Below are positions 1 through 10,550 of a stretch of 46,946 nt of DNA, one piece after another (within the stretch, counting starts at the first letter, position 1; each line of letters opens with the position of its first letter). Source of the DNA: Actinosynnema pretiosum (GTDB lineage: Bacteria; Actinomycetota; Actinomycetes; Mycobacteriales; Pseudonocardiaceae); the NCBI RefSeq assembly GCF_024171695.1, contig NZ_JAMTCF010000011.1, forward strand, positions 1-46,946. The letters run 5' to 3'. A model generated the notes under the pieces. The model was not told the origin of the DNA. It was given only the letters and a program-made list of their open reading frames with translations, and ran no database searches. A program made the translations under genes and the position numbers.

Positions 1-585
1 GCCTCCGACGACCCGGACGACAAGGACTTCGACTACGACGGCATCCAGATCGACAGCTCGAACAAGGTCTGGATCGACCACAACACGATCACCCGCATGA
101 ACGACGGCCTGATCGACAGCCGCAAGGACACCACCAACCTGACCGTGTCCTGGAACGTGCTGGCGGACAACAACAAGTCGTTCGGCATCGGCTGGACCGA
201 CAACGTCACCGCCCGCATCACGATCCACCACAACTGGATCAAGGACACCAACCAGCGCAACCCCAGCACTGACAACGTCGCCTACGCGCACCTGTACAAC
301 AACTACCTGCAGAACGTGAAGTCGTACGGCAACTACTCGCGCGGCGCCACGAAGATGGTTTTGGAGAACTCCTACTTCGACAAGGTCAAGGACCCCTACT
401 ACAAGGACGACACCGCGCAGCTCAAGCAGAGCGGCAACGTGGTCGTCAGCTCCAGCGGCAAGCAGCAGAGCGGCGGGGCGGCCTTCGACCCGAAGACGTT
501 CTACAGCTACACCCTCGACCCGGCCGCCGACGTCCCGAACCTCGTCCGGACCTACGCGGGTCCGCAGTCGAACATCGGCGTCTGA
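1..585 (+). CDS. Pectate lyase (PL1 family), C-terminal part, 5' end outside window
   Basis: The frame is open from base 1 and ends at TGA 583-585, so this is the last 194 codons of a gene beginning before the window. The residues match the parallel beta-helix core of PL1 pectate lyases: a stretch reading KVWIDHNTIT, then DGLIDSRKDTTNLTVSW, the characteristic DG-DS-K/R-T-N-TVSWN signature around the calcium and active-site region. Later repeats of the helix follow (ITIHHNWI, YLQNVKSYGNYSRG). Family knowledge: these enzymes are secreted and cleave polygalacturonate by beta-elimination with Ca2+. The signal peptide cannot be seen because the 5' end is missing. A GC-rich hairpin lies just downstream, and the next gene is a secreted glucosidase, in keeping with a plant-polymer degradation locus. 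Confidence 0.9.
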   Translation, partial: ASDDPDDKDFDYDGIQIDSSNKVWIDHNTITRMNDGLIDSRKDTTNLTVSWNVLADNNKSFGIGWTDNVTARITIHHNWIKDTNQRNPSTDNVAYAHLYNNYLQNVKSYGNYSRGATKMVLENSYFDKVKDPYYKDDTAQLKQSGNVVVSSSGKQQSGGAAFDPKTFYSYTLDPAADVPNLVRTYAGPQSNIGV

Positions 586-605
586 CCGGCCTGGCGGCGG
601 TCCCG

Positions 606-621
606 CCCCCGACGGCGGGGG
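606..621 (+). terminator. GC hairpin after the pectate lyase gene
   Basis: CCCCCG (606-611), loop ACGG, CGGGGG (616-621) forms a perfect 6-bp stem 20 nt after the stop codon. Flanking GGCGG/CCGCC could extend pairing. There is no T-run, as is usual in actinomycetes, so its role as a terminator is inferred. Confidence 0.5.
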
Positions 622-727
622 ACGGGGCCGCCCGTGCCGAAATGTCCGCTTCCCAGCGGGAATGGCGCACCACCGCGAGGACGTCGACGCGTTGCGCCAA
701 CCGGGTGACAAGTCCGCGCAACCGCCA

Positions 728-741
728 TGAGAGCGCTCCCA
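728..741. promoter_or_regulatory. CebR-like (LacI-family) operator upstream of the GH3 gene
   Basis: The 14-mer TGAGAGCGCTCCCA differs at one position from the palindrome TGGGAGCGCTCCCA, known as the binding site of the cellobiose-responsive repressor CebR in Streptomyces. It lies 97 nt before the GH3 start and directly upstream of a plausible promoter. Inference: the glucosidase is repressed until cello-oligosaccharides appear. No cebR gene is in the window. Confidence 0.7.
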
Positions 742-748
742 TCTCCCC

Positions 749-777
749 TTGACGGGTGGTCCAGGCCACTTCAGGAT
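749..777 (+). promoter_or_regulatory. Candidate sigma-70-type promoter of the GH3 gene
   Basis: TTGACG (749-754) is separated by 17 nt from CAGGAT (772-777), acceptable -35 and -10 elements for an actinomycete housekeeping promoter. The -10 match is weak (A at position 2, T at 6). The operator at 728-741 ends 7 nt before the -35, which would suit repression by blocking polymerase. Confidence 0.4.
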
Positions 778-824
778 GCGTCGCAGGCAACGCCGCCGCC
801 CAGCCGAGGAGACGGACCAACGCG

Positions 825-3458
<2,634 letters not shown>

Positions 3459-3481
3459 CGCGCGGCTCGACGGTCTGACGG

Positions 3482-3513
3482 GAAGCGGGTCCTGCTCCGG
3501 CGGGGCCCGCTTC
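3482..3513 (+). terminator. Hairpin terminator after the GH3 gene
   Basis: GAAGCGGG (3482-3489) pairs perfectly with CCCGCTTC (3506-3513) across a 16-nt interior that is itself partly self-complementary. It starts 23 nt after the GH3 stop and is followed by TCGCTGTTC. Confidence 0.65.
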
Positions 3514-3550
3514 TCGCTGTTCAGACCCCCTTGCCAGCCGTGCGCCGGTA

Positions 3551-3572
3551 ATAGATGATGCACGTCATCTAT
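3551..3572. promoter_or_regulatory. Inverted repeat, likely TetR operator
   Basis: ATAGATGA (3551-3558), 6-nt spacer, TCATCTAT (3565-3572): perfect 8-bp arms, 29 nt upstream of the TetR gene. Size, symmetry and position are typical of an autoregulatory TetR-family operator. The partner is inferred from proximity. Confidence 0.65.
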
Positions 3573-3601
3573 CCGGTTACCGGCCAGTAGGGGAGGTGGG
3601 T

Positions 3602-4192
3602 GTGCCCAGGGCCAGTCAAGCCCGAGCCGCCGAGCACCGGGCGCAGGTGCTCGACGCCGCCAGCCGCGCCATCCGCGCGCACGGCGTCGAGCGCCTGCGC
3701 GTCCAGCAGGTCATGGCCGACGTCGGCCTCACCCACGGCGGCTTCTACCGGCACTTCGGCTCCAAGGACGACCTCGTCGCCCAGGCCTTCGCCTCCGCCT
3801 TCGAGGAGCGCGTCCAGGCCGTCCGCAGGCTCGTCGACCAGGCCGAGGAGGCGGGCGACCCCCCGCGCGTGGCCTTCCTGTCCGCCTACCTCTCCCCGCG
3901 CCACCGCGACGCCCCCGACCGGGGCTGCCCCGTCACCGCGCTCGCCTCCGACAGCGCCCGCTCGGCCCCCGGCTCGCCGCTGCCCGAGGCGTTCGCGGAC
4001 GGCCTGCGCCGCACCGCCGACCTGATCGGCGCCCTCGACGGGGCGGACCGCGAGCGCGCCCTGGTCGACATCTGCACCGCCGTCGGCGCCCTCACCCTGG
4101 CCCGCGCCTGCGGCGACGACCCGCTCTCCGACGAGCTCCTGACCACCGCGCTCGCCCACCTGACCGCACCGACCGGAGGAAGTCCAGCGTGA
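3602..4192 (+). CDS. TetR/AcrR-family transcriptional regulator
   Basis: 196 aa from GTG 3602; GGGGAGG at 3590-3596 lies 5 nt upstream, which favours it over the in-frame GTG at 3596. The N-terminal helix-turn-helix is clear: VQQVMADVGLTHGGFYRHFGSKDDLVAQAF, about residues 35-65. The C-terminal half is a TetR ligand domain with the DRGCPVTALASD segment seen in the YxaF/LmrA-like branch. The stop overlaps the GTG of the next gene (GTGA, 4189-4192), so regulator and thioesterase-like protein are co-translated and probably share the operator at 3551-3572. Likely ligand: an acyl or aromatic compound handled by the downstream protein (inference). Confidence 0.9.
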   Translation: MPRASQARAAEHRAQVLDAASRAIRAHGVERLRVQQVMADVGLTHGGFYRHFGSKDDLVAQAFASAFEERVQAVRRLVDQAEEAGDPPRVAFLSAYLSPRHRDAPDRGCPVTALASDSARSAPGSPLPEAFADGLRRTADLIGALDGADRERALVDICTAVGALTLARACGDDPLSDELLTTALAHLTAPTGGSPA

Positions 4193-4977
4193 GAAGCGAA
4201 TTCGACCGGGCCACCGCGCTCACCACCGCCGAGGACGGCGCCGTCACCGCCGACCTCGATCCGCTGTGGACGGTCGGTGGCCGCCCGCACGGCGGGTACC
4301 TGCTCGCGCTGCTCGCCCGCGCCGCGTCCTCCCCGACCCACCCCCACCTGCTCGCGATCAGCGCCTCCTTCTCGAAGTCGCCGAAGCCCGCGCCGGTCCA
4401 GGTCGAGGTGGAGGAGATCCGCGCGGGCCGGTCGCTCAGCCAGTTCCGCACCCGCCTCAGCCAGGACGGGACCAGTTGCGCCGACGCCCTGGTCACCCTC
4501 GGGCGCCTGGAGGACGCCGAACCCTGGTGGACCTCCGTCGACTCCGACGGCCCCGCCGAGCAGGACTGCCTCCTGATGCCCGCCGAAGGCCCCGGCGGCT
4601 TCCCCATCGACCTGCTCAAGGTCGTCGAGCAGCGCCTCGAACCGGCCGCCGCCGGGTTCGTCCGGGGGGAGCCCGCCCGCCGGGGCGAGATCACCACCTG
4701 GCACCGGCTGGCCGACGGCGCCGACTGGGACCCGCTGTCCCTGCTGGTCCCGCTCGACCCGGTGCCGCCGATCTCCTACGACCTCGGCCTCACCGGCTGG
4801 GCCCCGACGATCCAGATGTCCGCGCACATCCGCCGCCTGCCCGCGCCGGGGCCGATCCGGGTCCGCATGGTGGCGGGCGACGTCGGCGGCCAGCGCATGG
4901 ACGAGACCGCGCACGCCTTCGACAGCCGGGGCCGCCTGGTCGCCCACGCCACCCAGATCGCGGGCGTGCGGCACTGA
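4189..4977 (+). CDS. Acyl-CoA thioesterase-like (double hotdog) protein
   Basis: 262 aa from GTG 4189, with GGAGGAAG about 8 nt upstream inside the preceding gene. The N-terminal segment LDPLWTVGGRPHGGYLLALLARA and the following FSKSPKPAPVQVEVEEIRAGRSLSQ are typical of the TesB-like/4HBT_3 thioesterase family (two hotdog folds in tandem). The second hotdog contains PPISYDLGLTGWAPTIQMSAHIRRLPAPGPIRVR near residues 195-235. Family role: hydrolysis of acyl-CoA thioesters in the cytoplasm; the real substrate is unknown. It is translationally coupled to the TetR gene, so it is probably induced by the compound the regulator senses. Confidence 0.8.
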   Translation: MRSEFDRATALTTAEDGAVTADLDPLWTVGGRPHGGYLLALLARAASSPTHPHLLAISASFSKSPKPAPVQVEVEEIRAGRSLSQFRTRLSQDGTSCADALVTLGRLEDAEPWWTSVDSDGPAEQDCLLMPAEGPGGFPIDLLKVVEQRLEPAAAGFVRGEPARRGEITTWHRLADGADWDPLSLLVPLDPVPPISYDLGLTGWAPTIQMSAHIRRLPAPGPIRVRMVAGDVGGQRMDETAHAFDSRGRLVAHATQIAGVRH

Positions 4978-5023
4978 CGGGGACCGGGCCCGACGCCGTG
5001 CCCGGTCACCCCCCCAGAGCCGG

Positions 5024-6160
5024 TCACCCCCAGAGCCCGCGCAGCGCCCGCTGGCACGGCGCTTCCACCGCGTGGTGGCACACCACCGCCACCACCAGCA
5101 CCGCCGCGACCACGGCCACCACCCCGAGCGCCCCGCCCACGAACGGCGACAGCGCCAGCAGGCACGGAACCTGCACCACGAACACCGCGAAGCTGTACCG
5201 CCCGAGCCGCAGCGCCACCGGCCCCCGGAACACCCGCCGCACCAGCGCGCCCTCCTGCGCGACCCCGAGCACGGCCGGGCCGACCAGCGCCAGCGCCCAC
5301 AGTGGCGGCGCGCCCACCAGCGCCAACACCGGGACCAGCGCGAACACCCCCGCCACCAGCGGCAAGGCCCAGCGCCCCAACAACTCCGGCACGCGCCCAC
5401 CGGCCAGGTGCACCCGGCTCAGCAGCGCCCCCGCCGTGAAGTCCCCGAACGCCCGCCACAGCGGCGCGAGGTACGTCAGGTGCGCGTCGTCCACCCCGAG
5501 CACCCCGTACGCGCCGAACACCACCAGCAGCGCCACCACGTGCCAGCACCACGCCGCAGCCGCCCCGGACACCCGCCGCACCAGCGCCCAGATCACCGGG
5601 AAGGCCAGGTAGCAGGCCAGTTCCGCGCTGAGCGACCAGGTCGGCCCGTTCCACGACAGCGAGTCCGCGAACCCCCACCCGTGCAGCAGGAGCGCCTGCG
5701 CCACGAAGTCCGCCCACGTCCCGCCCCGCTCGAACCCCAGCCCGAGCACGTCCGACAGCACCGCGCCCACCGCCAACCCGGCCAGCACCACCGCGTGCAG
5801 CGGCCACAACCTGGCCAGCCGCGTCCACAGGAACCGCCCGTGCCCGCGTCCCGCCTCCGCCCGCCCCAGCGCGATCCCGAACCCGCTGAGCACGAAGAAC
5901 ACGTCCACCGCGAGGTAGTTGACCCGGTCGACCGCCTGCCACGCGCCCGCCGTCGCCGGGACCATCACCGCCGCGAACGGCGCCAGGTGACCCGCCAGCA
6001 CCCCCGCCGCGGGCAGCACCCGGAACCCGATCAGCGACCTGATCCCCTTGCCGGACAGCCGAACCGCGTCGGGGCCGACGCCGCCGCGCGCCGCGCCGGA
6101 CCCCGCCGCCAAGCCGGTCCGCCCCCGCCCCGCGCCCGCACCGACCCCGTCCGCCGTCAC
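5024..6160 (-). CDS. Acyltransferase-3 family membrane protein
   Basis: 378 aa from GTG 6160, overlapping the stop of the upstream gene by 4 nt (GTGA). After a Gly/Ala-rich N-terminus of about 35 residues comes the acyltransferase-3 signature IGFRVLPAAGVLAGHLAPFAA (conserved Arg and His of the family), then VNYLAVDVFFVLSGFGIALGR and about ten hydrophobic segments ending in HHAVEAPCQRALRGLWG. Family role: transfer of acetyl or other acyl groups to extracytoplasmic or lipid-linked sugars. As the last gene of the operon at 5024-12945 it probably acylates the glycan or glycolipid made by the glycosyltransferases upstream. It converges on the thioesterase gene. Confidence 0.88.
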   Translation of the reverse strand: MTADGVGAGAGRGRTGLAAGSGAARGGVGPDAVRLSGKGIRSLIGFRVLPAAGVLAGHLAPFAAVMVPATAGAWQAVDRVNYLAVDVFFVLSGFGIALGRAEAGRGHGRFLWTRLARLWPLHAVVLAGLAVGAVLSDVLGLGFERGGTWADFVAQALLLHGWGFADSLSWNGPTWSLSAELACYLAFPVIWALVRRVSGAAAAWCWHVVALLVVFGAYGVLGVDDAHLTYLAPLWRAFGDFTAGALLSRVHLAGGRVPELLGRWALPLVAGVFALVPVLALVGAPPLWALALVGPAVLGVAQEGALVRRVFRGPVALRLGRYSFAVFVVQVPCLLALSPFVGGALGVVAVVAAVLVVAVVCHHAVEAPCQRALRGLWG

Positions 6161-7647
6161 GGCCGCCCGCCGCCCAGCTCGTACAGCCGCAGCTCGCCCA
6201 GGGTCCGCCCGCGCTCCACGTGCACCAGCCGCGCGCCCCGCGCCAGTTCGTCCACTTCGGACTGCGGCATCGAGCCCAGCCCGCGCTCGGCCAGCGCCGT
6301 CGACACCAGCGCGTACCCGCCCCACTCGAACGCGGCACGGGCCGTGCGCACCTCCTTGATCCGGAACCCGGTCAGCACGAACTTCCCGGTGTGCTCGCCC
6401 ACCGCCAGCCGCGAGTTCGCGGGCAGCTCGCGATCGGCCCACTCCTGGAACCGCGCGTACCCGTCGTCCCGGCTGGTGTGCACCACCGACCAGGACGCCG
6501 CCGACCACACCAGCAGCACCGCCGACACCCCGGCCGCGACCAGCCGCACCCGTCCGGTGTCGGCCAGCCACCCGGCCAGCACCACCGCCGTCGCCGCCGT
6601 CGCGGGCACCGCCAGCAGGTAGAACGTCTGCTCCTCCAACGTCCCGAACAGCACCGTGTACGCCATCGGCAGGCACACCGCTGCCTGCCAGTGCAGCACC
6701 ACCGCCAGCGGTCCGGCGGACAGCGCCCGCCACCGCCGCGCCAGCAGCGCGCAGGCCGCCACCACGCCGAACCCGATCACCAGGTACGCCGGGGCGAACA
6801 GCGCGGAGTTCGCGATCAGCCGCTCGCCCAACGAGGACCGGCCCGGCGCGTTGTACCCGGTCGACTGCACGACCCCCACCGCCCGCAGCACCCCGGACGA
6901 CTTCTCCCGCCACCAACCGGGGAGGTGCCCGGTGACGGCGATCCCGGCCACGTACACCGCGTACACCGCCGCCTGCCCGGCCAGCGCCAGCGCCGCCACC
7001 CGCCGGGGAACGGGCCTGCGCAGCACCAGGAACAGCAGCAGCGGCACGGTGGTCACCAGCGCCGAGGTCTCCTTGCTCACGAGCGCGAGCCCGAACGCCG
7101 CGCCCGCCGCGAGCGCCCACGCCCCGCGCGACCCGGCCACCGCCAGCAGCAGCACGCCGAGCAGGACCCCCAGTCCCATCAGGGTTTCCAGCGTGACCCG
7201 GCTGTCGAACTTCACCAGGTACGGGTTGAGCGCGAACAGCGCCCCGGCCAGCACCCCGGCGGCCCGCCCGCGCGCCCGGTCCGCGAGCACCGCGACGACC
7301 ACCGCGCTGGCCGCGCCGAGCACCGCGTTCACCCACCGCAGGTCCAGCACCGCCTGGAGCAGCGGCGCCGCCGGGTCGGCGAACAGCGACAGCACCCAGA
7401 AGAACAGCGGCGGGTGCAGGTGGAACGGCTCGCCGAACAACCGCACCCCCCGGCCCTCGCCGATCGAGCGGGCGATGTCGGTGTACTCGCTCTCGTCGAT
7501 GAACAGCTCGTGCGCGGAGGCCGCGTTGTACAGCCGCAGCACCAGCGCCACCGCGAACAGCCCGAGCAGCGCGGGTTGCCACCCGGCCGCCCGCCTCCCC
7601 GCCGGGGGCCCGCCGCTCGTGGGCGTCGTGCGCGTGGTCGTCGTCAT
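6157..7647 (-). CDS. GT39/ArnT-like membrane glycosyltransferase
   Basis: 496 aa from ATG 7647, with GGGAGGA directly upstream and a 4-nt overlap with the preceding gene. An N-terminal membrane segment is followed by LRLYNAASAHELFIDESEYTDIARSIGEG, the acidic DE motif of the first outer loop in polyprenyl-phosphate-dependent GT-C enzymes (ArnT/PMT class), then FHLHPPLFFWVLSLF. Around ten further membrane spans are visible, with a soluble C-terminal tail of about 110 residues. Family role: transfer of a sugar from a polyprenyl-phosphate donor on the outer face of the membrane. The operon's GT2 enzyme could make such a donor. Confidence 0.87.
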   Translation of the reverse strand: MTTTTRTTPTSGGPPAGRRAAGWQPALLGLFAVALVLRLYNAASAHELFIDESEYTDIARSIGEGRGVRLFGEPFHLHPPLFFWVLSLFADPAAPLLQAVLDLRWVNAVLGAASAVVVAVLADRARGRAAGVLAGALFALNPYLVKFDSRVTLETLMGLGVLLGVLLLAVAGSRGAWALAAGAAFGLALVSKETSALVTTVPLLLFLVLRRPVPRRVAALALAGQAAVYAVYVAGIAVTGHLPGWWREKSSGVLRAVGVVQSTGYNAPGRSSLGERLIANSALFAPAYLVIGFGVVAACALLARRWRALSAGPLAVVLHWQAAVCLPMAYTVLFGTLEEQTFYLLAVPATAATAVVLAGWLADTGRVRLVAAGVSAVLLVWSAASWSVVHTSRDDGYARFQEWADRELPANSRLAVGEHTGKFVLTGFRIKEVRTARAAFEWGGYALVSTALAERGLGSMPQSEVDELARGARLVHVERGRTLGELRLYELGGGRP

Positions 7648-10550
7648 CCGGTCCTCCCGTTCGCCACCGCGTCCAGGTAGACGCGCTCCTGCTGGGCGGC
7701 CAAGCCGTCCCACCGGTACCGGCCCGCGAAGCGCTTGCGCGCCTCGTCGCCGCCGTCGCTCCTGCCGTCCACCCGCGCGAGCGCGTCCGCGTACCCGGCC
7801 ACGTCGAACGAGCGCACCAGCTCGCCCGCGTGCTCGGGCACGATCTCGCGCAGGCACGGGATGTTGAACGCGGCCACGGGCGTCCCGGTCGCCAGCGCCT
7901 CCAGCGCGACGATCCCGAACGTCTCGTACCGCGAGGGCACGGCCACCACCCGCGCGCCCGCCATCAACCGGAACTTGTCGGCCCCGGACACCCAGCCCGC
8001 GAACCGCACCCGGTCGGCGAGGCCGAGCTCAGCGACCAGCTCCCGCACCCGCTCCTCGTCGGGACCGCTCCCGGCGAGCACCAGCGAACCGGGCACCCGG
8101 TGGCGCGCCAGCGCCCACGAGCGCAGCAGCAGGTCCAGGCCCTTCTGCGCGATCTCCAACCGCCCGACGAACACCACGTCCGCGCTGCGCGGCGCGGTCA
8201 CCGCGAACGCCTCGGCCGAGACCCCGTTGGCCACCACCTGGACCGACACGCCGGGGTTGAGCGCCACCAGCCGCTCGGCGATGCCCCTGGACACCGCGAC
8301 GAGCCGGTGGTGCGAGCGCACCCCGTACCGCTCCACCCAGTGCACCGGGACCCGGTACTCGCGCGCCTTCTCCCGCGCGTTGAGCCACTGCACCACGCCG
8401 ATCGTGGGCCGCCCGGTCCAGCGCGGCGCGGCCAGGCTCGACACCGGCGCGCAGAAGTCCTCCACCACCAGGTCGCACTCCCTGCGCCGCACCGCGCGCG
8501 GCAGCGCGGCGGCGTACCCGAGGAAGCGGCCGAGCCGGGTCCGACCCGCGAACGGTCCGATGTGGACGTACCGGACCCCGTCCTGCACCCGGTCGGCGCA
8601 GCCGGGGAAGCGGGTGGTCAGCACGGTCACCTCGTGCCCGCGCGCCACCAGCCGCCGGTTCACCTCGTGCGTGCGCACCGAACCGCCGCCCGCGCCGGGC
8701 GCCGCAGGGTCCTCGAACCCCAGGTGCAGCACCCTGATCCCGTTGCCCCGCAAGGATCCGCTGGGTTCGGACGACGGCGTCACGCCGGGCTCCTGCGCCC
8801 GGTGTGACGGGGGCGGCGCGGCGTCCCCGTCCCGGCGTGGCCGGGGGACCGGCGCGCCGCGCAGCAGGGGAGCGGCGAGCACCAGCGCCACCAGCGCCGC
8901 CACCACCGACCCGGCCGCGCCGCCGACCGCGACCCCGCGCGTGCCGCCGAGCAGCCACCCGGCGGTCAACCCCGCGCCGACCAGCGCCGCCGCGCCGCAC
9001 AGCGCGATCGCGACCCGCGCGTGCCACCGCGCGGCCAGCAGCACCACCGCCAGCACCGACACCGCCCCGTAGCCCAGGCAGGCCAGCGCGAGCCACGGCA
9101 GCAACCCGGCCGACGCCGCGTACCCGCCCGGCAGCAGCACCTCCGCCGGGAACACCGCCAGCAGCAGCGCGGACGGCACGGCCAGCCGCGCGAACGAGCG
9201 CAGCGCGTTCCCGGACGCGGCGCTGTCCCCGCGCAGCGACGGGAAGCTCACCACCACCGCCGCCGTCGCCACGAACACCGGCGCCTTGGCCAGCGCCGCC
9301 ACCGCCTGGTAGCCGCCCGCGCCCGCGTCCAGCGCGGCGACCAGCACCGAGTCCGCGCACAGCAGCCCGGCCACGACGAGCTGCACGGCGGCCACCCCGC
9401 CGGTCTCCCGCCACCGCCCGGCCTCCCGCAGCACGCCGAGCCGCAGCCCCAGGTCGGGGCGCAGGTAGCGGGTCGAGAACCACACGGCCGCGAGCGCGCC
9501 CAGCGCGTACGCCACCAGCGGGCCGCCCGCGCCGATCCCGACCAGCAGCAGGCTGAACCCGAGCCGCAGCGCCACCTCGGCCACCGACGCGCCCGCGTAC
9601 ACGTGGAACCGGCCCTCGCCCTGCAACCAGCCCCAACCGGGCGCGGTGCAGGCGACCGCGAACGCCGCCGCGCCGACCAGCAGCGCCGTGCCCGGCGGGG
9701 CGAACGAGGTCGCGGTCGCGGACACCACCACCGCCCCCACCACCCCGGCGAGCACCGACACCCCCACCGCGAACGCGATCCCGTCCCGCCGCCGCCCCGA
9801 CCCGGCCGGGTTCTCCCGCACCGCGCGGGCCAGCGGGAGCGGCACCAGCGCGCCGATCCCGACCCCCACGGCGGTGAGCAGCGACTGGGCGGCCCCGAAC
9901 GCGGTGTACTCGGCCGGGGGAAGCAGGTGCGCCATCAGCAGCGCGCACCCGTAGCTCAACCCGCCGACCACGGCGGACGACGCGGCGAGCAGCGCCGTGG
10001 CCCCACCGGGGAACCGGGCGCGACCTGCCCGCCGCGCCCGGCCCTCCCGCCGCGAGCGCCCAGGGGCGCTGGCGGAACCGCTGCCGTGCAACGGTTCCCG
10101 GCCACCGGGCTGCTCCCGGCCACCGTGCTGCTCCTCGCCGCTGATCCGCGTCCGCCCGCCGGTGGAACTGTTGCCGTGCAACGGTTTCCGGTCGCCGTGC
10201 TGTTCCTGGTCGCCGATGCGCGTCCACCTGCCGGTGGAACCGCCGCCGCGCGACGGTCCCCGGTCGTCGGGCCGCTCCCTGTCGTCGGCCCGTGCCCGCC
10301 CGTCGGTGGAACCGCTGCCGCGCGACGGTCCCCGGTCGTCGGGCCGCTCCCTGTCGTCGGCCCGTGCCCGCCCGTCGGTGGAACCGCTGCCGCGCAGCGT
10401 TTCCCGGTCGCCGTCCCGCCCCGCCGCCGGCGCGCCCTTCGGCCGCACCCGCCACTCTAGCGCGGGCGCCACGTCCCCGGAGAACACCGCGCGCGACTCG
10501 CCCCCCGGCTCGGGCGCACCCGGCCGCTCACCCCGCCCCGCCCCGCTCAC
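7644..10550 (-). CDS. Fusion protein: polysaccharide flippase (MOP/Wzx-like) plus GT4 glycosyltransferase
   Basis: 968 aa from GTG 10550, overlapping the upstream gene by 4 nt. Three parts are visible. Residues 1-165 are a charged low-complexity tail with four copies of a 24-residue repeat (RGSGSTDGRARADDRERPDD and variants). About 170-580 is a polytopic membrane domain of about 12-14 segments resembling oligosaccharide flippases (LSYGCALLMAHLLPPAEYTAFGAAQSLL). After a Pro-rich linker, about 600-968 is a GT4 enzyme, with the GGGSVRTHEVNRRL donor-site loop and YETFGIVALEALATGTPVAAF carrying the EX7E pair. No frameshift or internal stop separates the parts. The order suggests that glycan extension and export are physically linked at the membrane. 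Whether the GT4 domain is cytoplasmic depends on the number of spans, which I cannot fix by eye. Confidence 0.85.
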   Translation of the reverse strand: MSGAGRGERPGAPEPGGESRAVFSGDVAPALEWRVRPKGAPAAGRDGDRETLRGSGSTDGRARADDRERPDDRGPSRGSGSTDGRARADDRERPDDRGPSRGGGSTGRWTRIGDQEQHGDRKPLHGNSSTGGRTRISGEEQHGGREQPGGREPLHGSGSASAPGRSRREGRARRAGRARFPGGATALLAASSAVVGGLSYGCALLMAHLLPPAEYTAFGAAQSLLTAVGVGIGALVPLPLARAVRENPAGSGRRRDGIAFAVGVSVLAGVVGAVVVSATATSFAPPGTALLVGAAAFAVACTAPGWGWLQGEGRFHVYAGASVAEVALRLGFSLLLVGIGAGGPLVAYALGALAAVWFSTRYLRPDLGLRLGVLREAGRWRETGGVAAVQLVVAGLLCADSVLVAALDAGAGGYQAVAALAKAPVFVATAAVVVSFPSLRGDSAASGNALRSFARLAVPSALLLAVFPAEVLLPGGYAASAGLLPWLALACLGYGAVSVLAVVLLAARWHARVAIALCGAAALVGAGLTAGWLLGGTRGVAVGGAAGSVVAALVALVLAAPLLRGAPVPRPRRDGDAAPPPSHRAQEPGVTPSSEPSGSLRGNGIRVLHLGFEDPAAPGAGGGSVRTHEVNRRLVARGHEVTVLTTRFPGCADRVQDGVRYVHIGPFAGRTRLGRFLGYAAALPRAVRRRECDLVVEDFCAPVSSLAAPRWTGRPTIGVVQWLNAREKAREYRVPVHWVERYGVRSHHRLVAVSRGIAERLVALNPGVSVQVVANGVSAEAFAVTAPRSADVVFVGRLEIAQKGLDLLLRSWALARHRVPGSLVLAGSGPDEERVRELVAELGLADRVRFAGWVSGADKFRLMAGARVVAVPSRYETFGIVALEALATGTPVAAFNIPCLREIVPEHAGELVRSFDVAGYADALARVDGRSDGGDEARKRFAGRYRWDGLAAQQERVYLDAVANGRTG
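10089..10394 (-). repeat. 72-nt in-frame tandem repeat in the flippase fusion gene
   Basis: Four units in the N-terminal coding region. Units at 10323-10394 and 10251-10322 are essentially identical; 10179-10250 and the longer 10089-10178 are degenerate. The 24-residue unit is Arg/Asp/Gly-rich. High identity of two neighbours indicates recent expansion or conversion, so length may vary between strains. Confidence 0.9.
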
